Source of the DNA: Caldilineaceae bacterium
Lineage (GTDB): Bacteria > Chloroflexota > Anaerolineae > Caldilineales > Caldilineaceae
DNA: 64,000 bases
Direction of reading: 5' to 3'
Assembly: GCA_026708085.1 (NCBI GenBank)
Contig: JAPOVP010000049.1
Coordinates: 1-64,000 of the forward strand
The first letter of the stretch is position 1. Every line of letters begins with the position of its first letter. Shown piece after piece: positions 7,503 to 16,192 of the stretch. The notes below the pieces were generated by a model. It was not told where the DNA came from, made no database searches, and was given only the letters and a program-made list of their open reading frames with translations. The position numbers and the translations under genes are program-made.

Positions 7503-8242
7503 ATTGTGCCGAGCATGTACTTGTGAGTGAGTCAGACGAATCTTTGCCGCAGCTAGATGTGGCAGTCCTGCATGTCTGGACTCTTGGCCTGAAGGTGGAC
7601 AGAGAGGCCCTTTCCCGGCAGGAAGATTCGTTGTCAGTTGAGGAGTGGCGGAGAGTCAGGCGCTATTCCTCAGCCCCACCGGCCCGACGCTTCATCGTCC
7701 GCCGGGGGTTGCTTCGATGGATTCTGGGGAAATACCTCCACTGCTCCCCTGAAGAAATCAAGTTCGTCTACAACGCTCACGGCAAGCCGTTCCTTTCACC
7801 TGAATTCTCCTCTGACCTGCATTTCAGCCTTTCACATTCAGGAGAAGAGGCGGCCCTTGCGGTCGGCTTGAGAGATCCCCTGGGTATCGACGTGGAGACG
7901 GTACGACCTGTAAGGGCTTTGGGCGGAACCGACCTTGTCGCGTCGCCAGAGCAAGATGCTGGACGCTACACGAGACCGACTGCCCCGACAGACTGTCTCT
8001 CGTTCGTCCAAGCCTGGACCCGCCGCGAAGCAGTCGCCAAAGCTGAAGGATTGGGCCTGAACATGTTTCCAGGGCGCTATGAAGTCGATGGCCTGACCGA
8101 TTACATGCTGCCAGCTTCTACTCCTAATGTTTCCCTCTACAGACGGGGCTATCACATTCACACGCTTACTCTGTCTGCAGGCTACGTCGGGGCCTTGGCC
8201 GCTCGCCATAGAACGCCGAAAATCGTTTACTTCCTTCTGTAG
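7475..8242 (+). CDS. 4'-phosphopantetheinyl transferase, Sfp type
   Basis: Sfp-type enzymes move phosphopantetheine from CoA onto carrier proteins. The 255-residue product has HFSLSHSG (116-123), GIDVE (137-141, magnesium ligands D139 and E141) and WTRREAVAKA (181-190). The family consensus in the last motif is W-[TS]-x-K-E-A; here Arg replaces the first Lys while E185 and K189 are kept. The segment between the last two motifs (about 150-178) is short of the usual pattern and reads as divergent. The GTG at 7475 is chosen because GGAGGA sits 5 bp upstream. It is the last gene of the coupled cluster; no carrier protein or polyketide gene is nearby. Confidence 0.85.
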   Translation: MERSPRSSLNCAEHVLVSESDESLPQLDVAVLHVWTLGLKVDREALSRQEDSLSVEEWRRVRRYSSAPPARRFIVRRGLLRWILGKYLHCSPEEIKFVYNAHGKPFLSPEFSSDLHFSLSHSGEEAALAVGLRDPLGIDVETVRPVRALGGTDLVASPEQDAGRYTRPTAPTDCLSFVQAWTRREAVAKAEGLGLNMFPGRYEVDGLTDYMLPASTPNVSLYRRGYHIHTLTLSAGYVGALAARHRTPKIVYFLL

Positions 8243-8336
8243 CCGTTTTTTCCTTTGCCGGGGAAATCTGTACGCGGAAGCACAGTCCTTCACAGGTCGC
8301 TGGCACACCCGCGGCGTTCCATTCCACCCCTGAAGT

Positions 8337-8365
8337 TAGGCATTGGAATTCGGATTCGGTATAAT
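8337..8365 (+). promoter_or_regulatory. predicted promoter with consensus -10 box
   Basis: A perfect TATAAT lies at 8360-8365, with a weak TTAGGC at 8337-8342 spaced 17 bp. It is 50 bp ahead of the start of the small membrane protein at 8416 and separates that gene from the carotenoid cluster. Confidence 0.45.
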
Positions 8366-8415
8366 TGGGATTTGGACGAAGTCTTGACCGATCCGGGATC
8401 ATTGAGGAAAAGAAT

Positions 8416-8706
8416 ATGGCACGACGCAGTCGTAGACGCCGCCACAGCCCAAGCAAGGCCAATCCCCGCAGCTTTAGCGAACTGCGCGCGAATAGGGAGC
8501 ATGAGGATGTTCCTACTCCTGCGACTCGCGTTCAGAATGAGCCAAAAGCGTCGGAACCTTCCGGCCGGTCGGCGCCTGGTCAGGCCGGCAGAGGTCAAGC
8601 CGACTGGAACGTGGAGTACAGTCGGGTCTTCTCCGACTTGAAGCAACTACTGATCGTATCTGTGGCGCTGTTTGCGTTGATGCTTGTGGTGGGGTTGTTC
8701 CTCTGA
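8416..8706 (+). CDS. small basic protein with one C-terminal membrane helix
   Basis: The 96-residue protein has an Arg-rich start (residues 3-9), a polar, probably disordered middle with many Pro, Ser and Gly, and a single hydrophobic helix (about 75-95) at the extreme C-terminus. It would be tail-anchored with its bulk in the cytoplasm. The ATG at 8416 follows GAGGAAAAG. No function is assigned. The basic N-terminus could contact nucleic acid or membrane phosphate. Confidence 0.65.
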   Translation: MARRSRRRRHSPSKANPRSFSELRANREHEDVPTPATRVQNEPKASEPSGRSAPGQAGRGQADWNVEYSRVFSDLKQLLIVSVALFALMLVVGLFL

Positions 8707-8742
8707 CGGTACAGTTCAGCCTTCACTCTCCGTGGAGGCAAG

Positions 8743-9417
8743 TCAGACGGCCTCCTGCCGAGCCGGCTCGTTCCACAGAAGAATTACCCGAATGCCCATA
8801 TGAAGAAAGCAGCAGAGCCAAAAGCTTTGGGTGACGAGGAAGAGGCTGGAGGTCGCTGCCAGAACGAGTGCCGTCAAAAGGCGCTCGGAAAGAGGTGAAG
8901 GCTGTACATAGATTCCAGGCATTGAAATCGCGGCGGCGACCCAAACTGCCCAATATTGGGGGGAGAGCGTTGTCGATACGCTGATGTACAGAAGTTCCCA
9001 AACCGCCCCTCGCAGAAAACACCAATGAAACTCCTGGGCGCAACTCTCGATCAGCGACGGGCTCAAGGTCTGGCTTGTAAACGAGATTCCGTCAACCTGG
9101 TCTGGTTCAGTATGTAGCCGAATGCGAATCAGAACCAATAGGACCAGCAGACACACGAGTACGATCAGGCCCAATGTGTATCGCGAATCCCATTCCAGGA
9201 CGGTGAGCCCCATCAGACGGGGAGATAGTCCCCCCAGAATCAGCCCAAAGTACGGGACTTGGACCCATCGCACAATTCGCACGAATCGTTCCAGTTCCGG
9301 GGCAACCAGACGGGTAAGAAAGGTTGCAGTTCCGGCCACGGTGAAGCTCAACGCCAGCCAGACGGCGGCACGTGTCGGAGGGGCAGTCAGTTGTTCTAAG
9401 ACCCATGTACTATCCAT
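8743..9417 (-). CDS. integral membrane protein of unknown function
   Basis: The 224-residue product has about five or six hydrophobic segments (roughly 16-36, 52-72, 80-98, 140-160, 168-185, 195-215) separated by short polar loops, with a longer loop around 103-135. I recognise no catalytic motif. It is convergent with the small membrane gene ending at 8706 and divergent from the one at 9446, so it appears to be a single-gene unit. Confidence 0.6.
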   Translation of the reverse strand: MDSTWVLEQLTAPPTRAAVWLALSFTVAGTATFLTRLVAPELERFVRIVRWVQVPYFGLILGGLSPRLMGLTVLEWDSRYTLGLIVLVCLLVLLVLIRIRLHTEPDQVDGISFTSQTLSPSLIESCAQEFHWCFLRGAVWELLYISVSTTLSPQYWAVWVAAAISMPGIYVQPSPLSERLLTALVLAATSSLFLVTQSFWLCCFLHMGIRVILLWNEPARQEAV

Positions 9418-9445
9418 AGCCGGATACTAGTGGAACCGATCTCCT

Positions 9446-9640
9446 GTGACCATCCGACGAATACTGCTGGTTGTTCTCCTACTCATTCTTATCATCCTGA
9501 TAAAGCCCAAAACGGTCTGGTCAGAGCTCAAACGAATCCGCGGCCAGTGGAATACGATCTTGACTTTGTTGGTGATCGTAGTCGCAGTATATTTTGCGTT
9601 CGGCCTGTGGCGGGCTTATGTCAGCGGAGGTATTCCGTAG
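9446..9640 (+). CDS. small two-helix membrane protein
   Basis: The 64-residue product has two hydrophobic stretches (about 5-20 and 38-56) joined by the basic loop KPKTVWSELKRIRGQW. It starts at a GTG at 9446, 28 bp from the divergent gene at 9417, so the two probably share a control region. No function is assigned. It is one of several tiny membrane proteins in this window. Confidence 0.55.
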   Translation: MTIRRILLVVLLLILIILIKPKTVWSELKRIRGQWNTILTLLVIVVAVYFAFGLWRAYVSGGIP

Positions 9641-9748
9641 CATACCATCGCCAGCGTAGCGCCAGAAGGGGAAGAAGGCTCGAAGGCCGGCGCTTCAAAC
9701 GGGCTTGCGCCAGTAGATTCCACCTCAAAGTGTTCATCCCCTCCGCCT

Positions 9749-10213
9749 TTACGAGATGGCTGCCAGCGCGCCGGTGGGGCTTTCAGCAGGGGCCACGTTG
9801 TAGGAAACTTCGATCAAGTTACCTTTTTCGTCGATTACAAAGTGACTACGGTGGATGCCCATGAAGGTGCGACCGTACATCGTACGTTCGCCCCATACGC
9901 CGTAGGCCTCGGCGATCGAGTGGTCTTCATCCACGAGCAATGTGAATGGCAGGTCGAACTTGGACCGGAAATTCTCGTGGCTCTCCTGGCCATCGGGGCT
10001 AATGCCGAAGACGACCGCATTTTTCTCCTCGAAGTCCGCATGAATGTCACGAAATCCGCAAGACTGGGTAGTACAGCCTGGGGTATCGTCCTTGGGGTAG
10101 AAGTAGAGCACGACCTTCTGTCCCCGATAATCTGCTAAACTTACTGTGTCGCCGCTGTCAGTCTTGGCCTCAAAAGTCGGGGCGGGGGAGCCGGCGCTCA
10201 GTTCAGTTCTCAT
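9749..10213 (-). CDS. bcp: peroxiredoxin, Bcp/PrxQ type
   Basis: This thiol peroxidase reduces hydrogen peroxide and organic hydroperoxides in the cytoplasm. The 154-residue thioredoxin fold has the active-site stretch YFYPKDDTPGCTTQSCGFRD, with peroxidatic C47 and a second Cys at 52. This five-residue spacing is typical of atypical two-Cys Bcp/PrxQ enzymes. The catalytic Thr and Pro of the TPGC segment are present. It is transcribed alone on the minus strand. Beyond general oxidative stress defence there is no link to its neighbours, though it lies near the pigment cluster. Confidence 0.93.
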   Translation of the reverse strand: MRTELSAGSPAPTFEAKTDSGDTVSLADYRGQKVVLYFYPKDDTPGCTTQSCGFRDIHADFEEKNAVVFGISPDGQESHENFRSKFDLPFTLLVDEDHSIAEAYGVWGERTMYGRTFMGIHRSHFVIDEKGNLIEVSYNVAPAESPTGALAAIS

Positions 10214-10317
10214 TTTTTCCTCCCGTTAGTTCGTCCGTTGCATGCCACTATGACCCCAAGGCGCCGGTCTACACAAGAATGCGCGAAGGGCCCTCTTTCG
10301 GCGTGTAGGAGCCGTTC

Positions 10318-10346
10318 TTGCATGTTGAATGCCTGACTCGTATTCT
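10318..10346 (+). promoter_or_regulatory. predicted promoter of the lipase gene
   Basis: TTGCAT (10318-10323) and TATTCT (10341-10346) are 17 bp apart. The site is 136 bp ahead of the lipase start at 10482, leaving a moderately long leader in which I see no clear structure. Confidence 0.45.
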
Positions 10347-10481
10347 AACCCATGGGGTCGAAATGTTAAAGACCTTCTCCCTCGATTTTGCGGTGGAATA
10401 CGTTGTTTCAGCTTCTTGAATGACTATGTTAGAGTAGAAGTTCTGACTGGACAGACAAGATCTACGGGAGCAGCAAAAGAG

Positions 10482-11294
10482 ATGTCGACGATTCGTAACC
10501 GCCTTTGGCAACAGTACCAGGAAGCCGCCCAGTCCGTTTGGGACCTACCTCCCGCAGGTCAGAGCATCGAAGGAACGGTACCTTTGCCTCCAGTTTCTCC
10601 TCTGGAACAGACAAGGCGAAACCGAACCGTTCTGGTCCATGGCTACAAGGATGAAGCTTCGGTCTTTAATCCCCTTGCCTCATACCTGTCCGAACTGGGG
10701 CTGGAGCCCCACGCAGTAACGCTTGCCCCCAGTGACTGCAGCGTCCCGATGGAAACGCTTGCTCAACAACTGGCCGAATACATAGACAGGAACTTCCTTT
10801 CTTACCAGAAGATTGACTTCGTCGGTTTCAGCCTTGGCGGCATCGTTGCACGCTACTACATTCAGCGAATGGGAGGACTGGCCCGAACAAATCGCCTGCT
10901 GACGGTTGCCGCTCCCCATCACGGCACGTTAATGGCGTACGCCAGTAGCCTTCCCGCCGCCCTTCAATTACGTCCCAACAGCGAATTCCTTCTCGATCTG
11001 AACGCAGACGCTGAAAGCCTTACAAGCATACCGTTCGTCTCCCTTTGGAGTCCCTTCGACCTCATGATACTGCCGCCATTCAGCTCCCGCATGCCCGTAG
11101 CCAGTAACAAGGCCGTATGGACTCTGCGGCACCAGGCATTGATTACCAGCCGGCGCGGGATACGAACAATCGCTGAGCAACTCCTGGCCCAAGTGCAAAA
11201 CGTCCCCAGCCCTACTTTTCCTGACTTGGCAGGGCGCCCTCCTCTATCGCGGCGGACCGCGGGAGATGGCTTCGAACTGCAAAGGCAGAATTGA
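10482..11294 (+). CDS. alpha/beta-hydrolase, lipase or esterase
   Basis: This is a probable carboxylester or triacylglycerol hydrolase of the alpha/beta fold. The 270-residue product has the oxyanion segment VLVHGYKDEASVF (50-62), the nucleophile elbow GFSLGG with S117, and a plausible triad partner pair D193 and H217. The PHHGT stretch after the elbow is typical of bacterial lipases related to LipA/EstA. No signal peptide is present, so it seems cytoplasmic. The ATG at 10482 follows GGGAG. The reading frame is open further upstream to 10329, but that would run through the predicted promoter. Confidence 0.8.
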   Translation: MSTIRNRLWQQYQEAAQSVWDLPPAGQSIEGTVPLPPVSPLEQTRRNRTVLVHGYKDEASVFNPLASYLSELGLEPHAVTLAPSDCSVPMETLAQQLAEYIDRNFLSYQKIDFVGFSLGGIVARYYIQRMGGLARTNRLLTVAAPHHGTLMAYASSLPAALQLRPNSEFLLDLNADAESLTSIPFVSLWSPFDLMILPPFSSRMPVASNKAVWTLRHQALITSRRGIRTIAEQLLAQVQNVPSPTFPDLAGRPPLSRRTAGDGFELQRQN

Positions 11295-11319
11295 ACCTCT
11301 GCTTCTTCGCCTCATTTGA

Positions 11320-12000
11320 TTAACCTGATCTGGAAACAGGCGGATCAGAGAGCTCTGCAACAGCCTCCCGATATCTGAGCATCAGCGCTTTCACTTTCTC
11401 GGGATCCCGTTGACCCCTCCGCGCCTCCACGCCGCTGCAAAGGTCGATTCCGTGAGGCCGAACCTTGCAAACAGCATCGGCTACGTTTTCCGGGCTTATC
11501 CCGCCAGCCAGAAAGATTGGGATTCTGATCTCTTCTTTGAGCGCTGCCACGGCCGCCCAGTCGCCAACTTTCCCGGTACCCCCCAGTCTGGCGAAGCCCT
11601 CACTAGCGTCAACTGAATCCACGAGCAGGGCGTCTGCGCCTGCCTCTGCGTACTCCTCCGGTATCGCCTGCCCTTCCAGGCCAGATAGGTGGACCGTTTT
11701 CCAGATCTCGCAGGACAGGGAACTCTTCAACTCCGAAACAAATGCCGGCGTTTCGTAGCAAAGGAGCTGCAGTGCGTGGGGGCGCAGGGCACTTGTGACC
11801 TCGGCTGCAAACTCCGCGCTTGGATTGCAGAGCAGAATCACGTTTTTGACGCCCGAAGCCTTCGCCACTTCCCCTGCCTCTTCCAGCGTCAGGCTTCTCT
11901 CCGACCATTCCACGCCAACGAGAATGCCGCAGAAGTCTGCCCCTCGCCCCAGCCGCGCATCTTCTGCGCTTGTCGTTCCACAAAGTTTAAGGACGGTCAT
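11320..12000 (-). CDS. phosphoribosylanthranilate isomerase-like (TrpF family), divergent
   Basis: TrpF performs the Amadori rearrangement in tryptophan synthesis. The 226-residue TIM barrel has LKLCGTTSAEDA at the start, with catalytic C7 as in TrpF. D128 in LLVDS is the likely general acid. The phosphate-binding loops GGTG (140-143) and LAGGISPENV (164-173) and the SGVE block (189-192) are all present. The normally invariant QLHG is QLLC (78-81). No other trp gene is near. Instead it lies 86 bp downstream of a beta-RFAP-synthase-like gene, whose known chemistry also involves phosphoribosyl-aminobenzene compounds. It could therefore be true TrpF or a recruited isomerase. Confidence 0.82.
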   Translation of the reverse strand: MTVLKLCGTTSAEDARLGRGADFCGILVGVEWSERSLTLEEAGEVAKASGVKNVILLCNPSAEFAAEVTSALRPHALQLLCYETPAFVSELKSSLSCEIWKTVHLSGLEGQAIPEEYAEAGADALLVDSVDASEGFARLGGTGKVGDWAAVAALKEEIRIPIFLAGGISPENVADAVCKVRPHGIDLCSGVEARRGQRDPEKVKALMLRYREAVAELSDPPVSRSG

Positions 12001-12086
12001 CTCCTCAGCTCCACCGTTAATGATTCCGTTTGAGCGGACCGAATGGCGACCGGCGGCTGCCAGTACTACACTTTCCTGGCAGCCGC

Positions 12087-13082
12087 CTAAGGGTCTCCTG
12101 TCCCTGACAACCTTCTGAATCCACGGTTGTTTGCCCTGGTCAACATGGCTTCCCCGCCTCCCCTAGACGACAACCACACCTTGGCCTTGCCTTGAAGCGT
12201 CGAAAAATCTTCTCCGAAAGCAAAAAGAGTCGGGCCCCAGCTGCTCATTCCCACCCCTTTGCCGCCGTTGGTTTGCAGGAATTCGACGCACTCCGCAAGC
12301 AGGGGGCCCTGCGTTTCCGCTTCAAACACCTTGAATCCGAATCCCTGAAATGCCTCCATCGCCACACCAAAAGTCTCCAGGTCCGCCTCCAAGACGGCAG
12401 GCAGCATCTGTGTAAGTAGAATACGGCACATCTTCTCCACGTCTCCGGCCGGAACCGGGCAGGCCTCTTGGAAAAGATCCCGCTCACGGTCCCCGCTTGC
12501 GCCTTCTCCCTGAGGAATGACAATCAATACGTCCCAATCAGGAAACTCGTAGCGCGCTAAGAGTGGTGGGGGCGGGACGCCAACAGAGGCTGAAGAGGGC
12601 GAGTATCCTGTCTTGCTACCTTCCCCCCGCCTAAACCGGTGCCCTCCGTCCAGTATGAATCCGCCGTGCTGAATTGCGCCGATGCCGATGCCGGAGGTTC
12701 CACCCCTGCCGACCAGGCCTGCGATCTCTGCCGCGCAGGGACTGAGACCGTACAGCGCGCTTATGGCCATACCTGCCCCGACGAGTGTTTGGGAAGCACT
12801 ACCCAGGCCGGCGTGGGGCCGCGCCCTTTCAAGGACAGCGACATTCGCCCCCGGAAAGTTATAGTGGCCGCATACGGCGTGGATGGCCGATTCCAGACGC
12901 CCTTCAAAGCCTGGCTCCATGGGGCAGAAAGCCTTGCAGTTTTGGCTGCGAGTTGCCGAGATGACTGTTCTGGGTTGTTCGAGGGCCAGGCCAATCCCGC
13001 CATCGATTCGGCCTAGTCCACCGTGCAGATCAAGGAGGCCAAAGTGTAGGCGGGCAGGAGTCTGTACGACGATTTCTTCCAT
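12087..13082 (-). CDS. beta-ribofuranosylaminobenzene 5'-phosphate synthase-like GHMP-family protein
   Basis: Members of this family (MptG) condense PRPP with 4-hydroxybenzoate or 4-aminobenzoate in tetrahydromethanopterin synthesis. The 331-residue GHMP-fold protein has TPARLHFGLLDLHGGLGRIDGG (start at residue 8), the phosphate-loop-like GLGSASQ (92-98) and GRGGTSGIGIGA with GGFILDGG (125-147). All are family hallmarks. The ATG at 13082 places RLHFGLLD at the usual distance from the N-terminus. An in-frame ATG at 13127 would add 15 residues without a better ribosome site. Few non-methylotrophic bacteria carry it, and no other methanopterin gene is seen here. Confidence 0.82.
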   Translation of the reverse strand: MEEIVVQTPARLHFGLLDLHGGLGRIDGGIGLALEQPRTVISATRSQNCKAFCPMEPGFEGRLESAIHAVCGHYNFPGANVAVLERARPHAGLGSASQTLVGAGMAISALYGLSPCAAEIAGLVGRGGTSGIGIGAIQHGGFILDGGHRFRRGEGSKTGYSPSSASVGVPPPPLLARYEFPDWDVLIVIPQGEGASGDRERDLFQEACPVPAGDVEKMCRILLTQMLPAVLEADLETFGVAMEAFQGFGFKVFEAETQGPLLAECVEFLQTNGGKGVGMSSWGPTLFAFGEDFSTLQGKAKVWLSSRGGGEAMLTRANNRGFRRLSGTGDP

Positions 13083-13201
13083 GACAATGTGGCTCGAAGG
13101 GGTTCGATTCTGTAGATGTTTCGACATTGTTCAGCGCAGCGAACAGGTCAGACCTCAGCAAGGCGTACAAGAAGGCGGCGTTTCGAAATATGGCTCAACC
13201 G

Positions 13202-16171
13202 TCAGATCGTCTCACCCATTTTGATGGCGTGCGTAACCTGCGACCGCATCAGCGAGACTGTCAGAAGAGCTGTGGAACAGATATAGAGGACCCCAAGAAT
13301 GAGGTTGACCTGGTAAACACGCGGCCAGGCAATCTGAGGCGCCAGAGGCAGCAGCGTCGGCATGGGGTCGATTCCGCTCTGCAAAAAAGGAATGAAGGCA
13401 CCGCTGGTCCAGATTCCAATCCCCGTACCTGCTGTCAGACCGAAAACGAGTAGGACAATGAGCTCCCATCCCATGAGCGAAATTACCTCTTGGGGCGTAA
13501 ATCCGAGGGCGCGCAAAACGCCTGTTTCGATCGCTCGTTCACGAAACGATGACATAGTGAAAAGGACAAAGCCCAGAATGGTCAGTAGTGTGCAGGCCAT
13601 GAATCCGATTGAGAGCAGCCCAACGACGCCTTGAAACTCGGGCCGGCGCAGTGCCTGCAAAACCCAAGGACCCGGCGCTTCCCAACCCAGTATGCGAAAC
13701 CCCTTTTCACGCAGATCCTGTTCTATCAAGGAGTAATCCGGATCAGGTCCGGTCCTCAGCCAGACATCGAAAGGAAACTGTCCTCCCGCACTCTCAAATA
13801 CGTAGTCCAGGTTGCCTACGATTGCAGGCCCGTGATCAGGCACCCATGATGGAAACCTGTCGAAGCTGCCGACGATTTGAAAGTCGATCGGCGCCTCCAA
13901 CCACGTCAGTTCTTTCCGTTGCTCAGGGATGGACACAACAATCCGCAGGTCGTCTCCCTCCTTGAGGACCATTCTTTGCAAGAAACTGTTGGGGACCAGC
14001 ACGCCGTTTGGCGCCAGGGCCAATGCGTTCATGAGCGAACCCAGGCTGCTGTGCGCAAAGTCTCTACGCCAGAAGACGACTTCGGGAAAGTCAATTCGGT
14101 CAATACCAATGAAATGGCCATCTTGTTTCCACTGACCGACCTCGGCAAGAGCCTTGTATCGCCCCACCCTTGCAACGGCCTGCACACCTGGGGCATCTCT
14201 GTGCTCAGCAACAGGTAGGAAAGACCACGAAGTGTATCCTTCCGCTGACGCTGACTCCTGATTGAGAGTATCAGCGTCGGAACGATCTTCAGTGCTCAAG
14301 GACGTAAGGCCCAGAGGATCAATCTCAATGCTTTCTCCCACCTCAGTCAGGCGCATGTCCGCTCCGAATCGGTACCGAATTTCCGCAGCGATCTGCTTGC
14401 CCATCGTTTGTGCCAGTGAAGCCGTGAACACCGCCAGACTCAGAGTCAAGATGAGTAGCAGGAGAGGAATCCGATAGCTTCCTGTTGACCGGGCGAGCCG
14501 GCGTACTGCCAGCAACAGTCCCAGCCCCTCCAGATGCCGGGAAAGCCAGGCTATCGCCAGCATGAGAGGAGTCAAAGCGCGCACACCCAGGAGCGCAAAA
14601 CCAAGTAACCAGAGAACCGGGGTGATGAAAAGAAGGGGATCGAGAATCGGTCCAACGGCGTCTGCGTCGTCCGTTCCCAACGGCGCGAGGCCACCCTGGC
14701 TGCGCAGCCTGAACAAGCCATAGCCGGCTGCCAGCAAGATGAGCAGGTCGAGGGCCAGCCCGTGCCGCCACTTCCAGCGGCCGCGGGCGCGCTCTCGCCG
14801 GTAGGAAGCCAGCGTGTGACGGGTCGCGTCCAGCGTGGGCATAAGGATAAAGAGCAGCGCCAGCCCGACTGCAAATGCGGCGATTCGCTCAACCGATGGT
14901 GTAATCGTCATGGGAGATCCCGACGTACCTCCGAATTCCAGGAATCCTTGTGTCCTGTCAATGACCTGGGCCATTCTGCTGCCGACCGGCACGCCACCTG
15001 CCAAGGCAACGCCACCTAACAAGAGTCCCTCTAACATCACCATGACCGCTAACTGACTTGCCGAAGCGCCGCGACTGCGCAAAAGGGATATTTCGGCTCG
15101 CCGCCTCTCTACATAGACGCCGGCAACGAGCCACAGATAGGCCACGATCGATCCCAAGATCGGTAGTGCAACGACATATAGCGACAGTGTCATCGCTTGT
15201 GCAGCCCGCTGATATCGTTTCAATCCGGAGCTGCTGGGAGCAACAATCAAAGAAGTGCCCGATAGCAACGCGCCGGCCCCCTGGTCGACGCGCCGCAGCC
15301 TATCCAAGAATGCGCTTGCCTCCCTGACCTCAAACTGTTCTCCGTCCAGTACCATGTACCAGGCACCGACGGCAATCTCGCCCTTCATCGCCGAGCCAAT
15401 CTGCCGCGCAAATGCCTCCTCCGACACCAGCAGCTGGTCCCTAATCAGTGCAAACGGGTTGTAGAACCAGTACTCGTCGTGCCGGTCCGTCATCTGCCAG
15501 ACGCCCACGACTTGGAAGGGAATCTGGCTTGGCCGGTCTTTGGCGTCGGCTTTCTCATGTGATAGAGCGACAAATGTCTCGCCTAGTTGCCAGCCCATTT
15601 TTTGGGCCAGATTGATGTTAATGATGACCTCAACAGGATCGGTCCGACTCGAAAACAGACCGCCACCAGCAGGATACCGGCCTTCCAGCAATGTTATTTT
15701 CTGTTCAAGGTCGCTCTGATAGGCAAAACTCAGATCAGCCGTGGGAGAATGGGCGATCGAGTTTGTTTCTGAGTCCTGGCGGAAAATGGAGAAAGGTACT
15801 GTCTGAAAGAAACGGACATTGACGATTCGGGGCAGCCCCAGATCACCTGCCGCCCGTTCTGTCAGAAAGGAGTCGACGGAATGCAGGTCATCCCATTCTG
15901 CGTAGCCATGTTTGGCTCCCAGAAAGTGAAACATGAACGCGAAGGGTGGGTAGTTCTTGGTCTTTTCGTGCAGTTCCTTCCGCAACAGACGGACATAGAC
16001 GGCGTTGCTGTAGGTCGGAATGCTGGTAGTGAATGCGACGGCGGCCAGCAGCCCAACTGAGATTGCGGCGGCCAGCCAGGCTTCGGACTTCAGTCGCTTG
16101 GCGGCGAGCAAGGCGGGGCTGATTGCCGGGCCGATTCGCCTGGAGAACTGTGTCCATATTCGCCTAAACAT
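13202..16171 (-). CDS. very large FtsX/MacB-type ABC permease
   Basis: This 989-residue membrane protein has an N-terminal helix (about 35-52) and a large extracytoplasmic domain (about 55-320). A first FtsX core follows (about 325-450, with ERRRAEISLLRSRGAS), then further helices to about 590, a second extracytoplasmic domain, and a C-terminal FtsX core (about 860-985, with RERAIETGVLRALGFTPQEV). Such proteins normally work with a LolD/MacB-type ATPase in lipoprotein or peptide export or in cell wall hydrolase control. No such ATPase is adjacent. The ATPase 21 bp upstream is of the sugar import class. Its substrate is unknown. Confidence 0.85.
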   Translation of the reverse strand: MFRRIWTQFSRRIGPAISPALLAAKRLKSEAWLAAAISVGLLAAVAFTTSIPTYSNAVYVRLLRKELHEKTKNYPPFAFMFHFLGAKHGYAEWDDLHSVDSFLTERAAGDLGLPRIVNVRFFQTVPFSIFRQDSETNSIAHSPTADLSFAYQSDLEQKITLLEGRYPAGGGLFSSRTDPVEVIININLAQKMGWQLGETFVALSHEKADAKDRPSQIPFQVVGVWQMTDRHDEYWFYNPFALIRDQLLVSEEAFARQIGSAMKGEIAVGAWYMVLDGEQFEVREASAFLDRLRRVDQGAGALLSGTSLIVAPSSSGLKRYQRAAQAMTLSLYVVALPILGSIVAYLWLVAGVYVERRRAEISLLRSRGASASQLAVMVMLEGLLLGGVALAGGVPVGSRMAQVIDRTQGFLEFGGTSGSPMTITPSVERIAAFAVGLALLFILMPTLDATRHTLASYRRERARGRWKWRHGLALDLLILLAAGYGLFRLRSQGGLAPLGTDDADAVGPILDPLLFITPVLWLLGFALLGVRALTPLMLAIAWLSRHLEGLGLLLAVRRLARSTGSYRIPLLLLILTLSLAVFTASLAQTMGKQIAAEIRYRFGADMRLTEVGESIEIDPLGLTSLSTEDRSDADTLNQESASAEGYTSWSFLPVAEHRDAPGVQAVARVGRYKALAEVGQWKQDGHFIGIDRIDFPEVVFWRRDFAHSSLGSLMNALALAPNGVLVPNSFLQRMVLKEGDDLRIVVSIPEQRKELTWLEAPIDFQIVGSFDRFPSWVPDHGPAIVGNLDYVFESAGGQFPFDVWLRTGPDPDYSLIEQDLREKGFRILGWEAPGPWVLQALRRPEFQGVVGLLSIGFMACTLLTILGFVLFTMSSFRERAIETGVLRALGFTPQEVISLMGWELIVLLVFGLTAGTGIGIWTSGAFIPFLQSGIDPMPTLLPLAPQIAWPRVYQVNLILGVLYICSTALLTVSLMRSQVTHAIKMGETI

Positions 16172-16192
16172 GGCCGCCTCGACACTTACATC

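Noticed and set aside
10318-10481. N-terminal extension of the lipase (start at 10329)
   Set aside because: It would translate the predicted promoter and adds 51 residues with no signal peptide or conserved sequence.
13083-13127. Longer start of the beta-RFAP-synthase-like protein at 13127
   Set aside because: The extra 15 residues are unconserved and there is no better ribosome site. The start at 13082 fits the family length.
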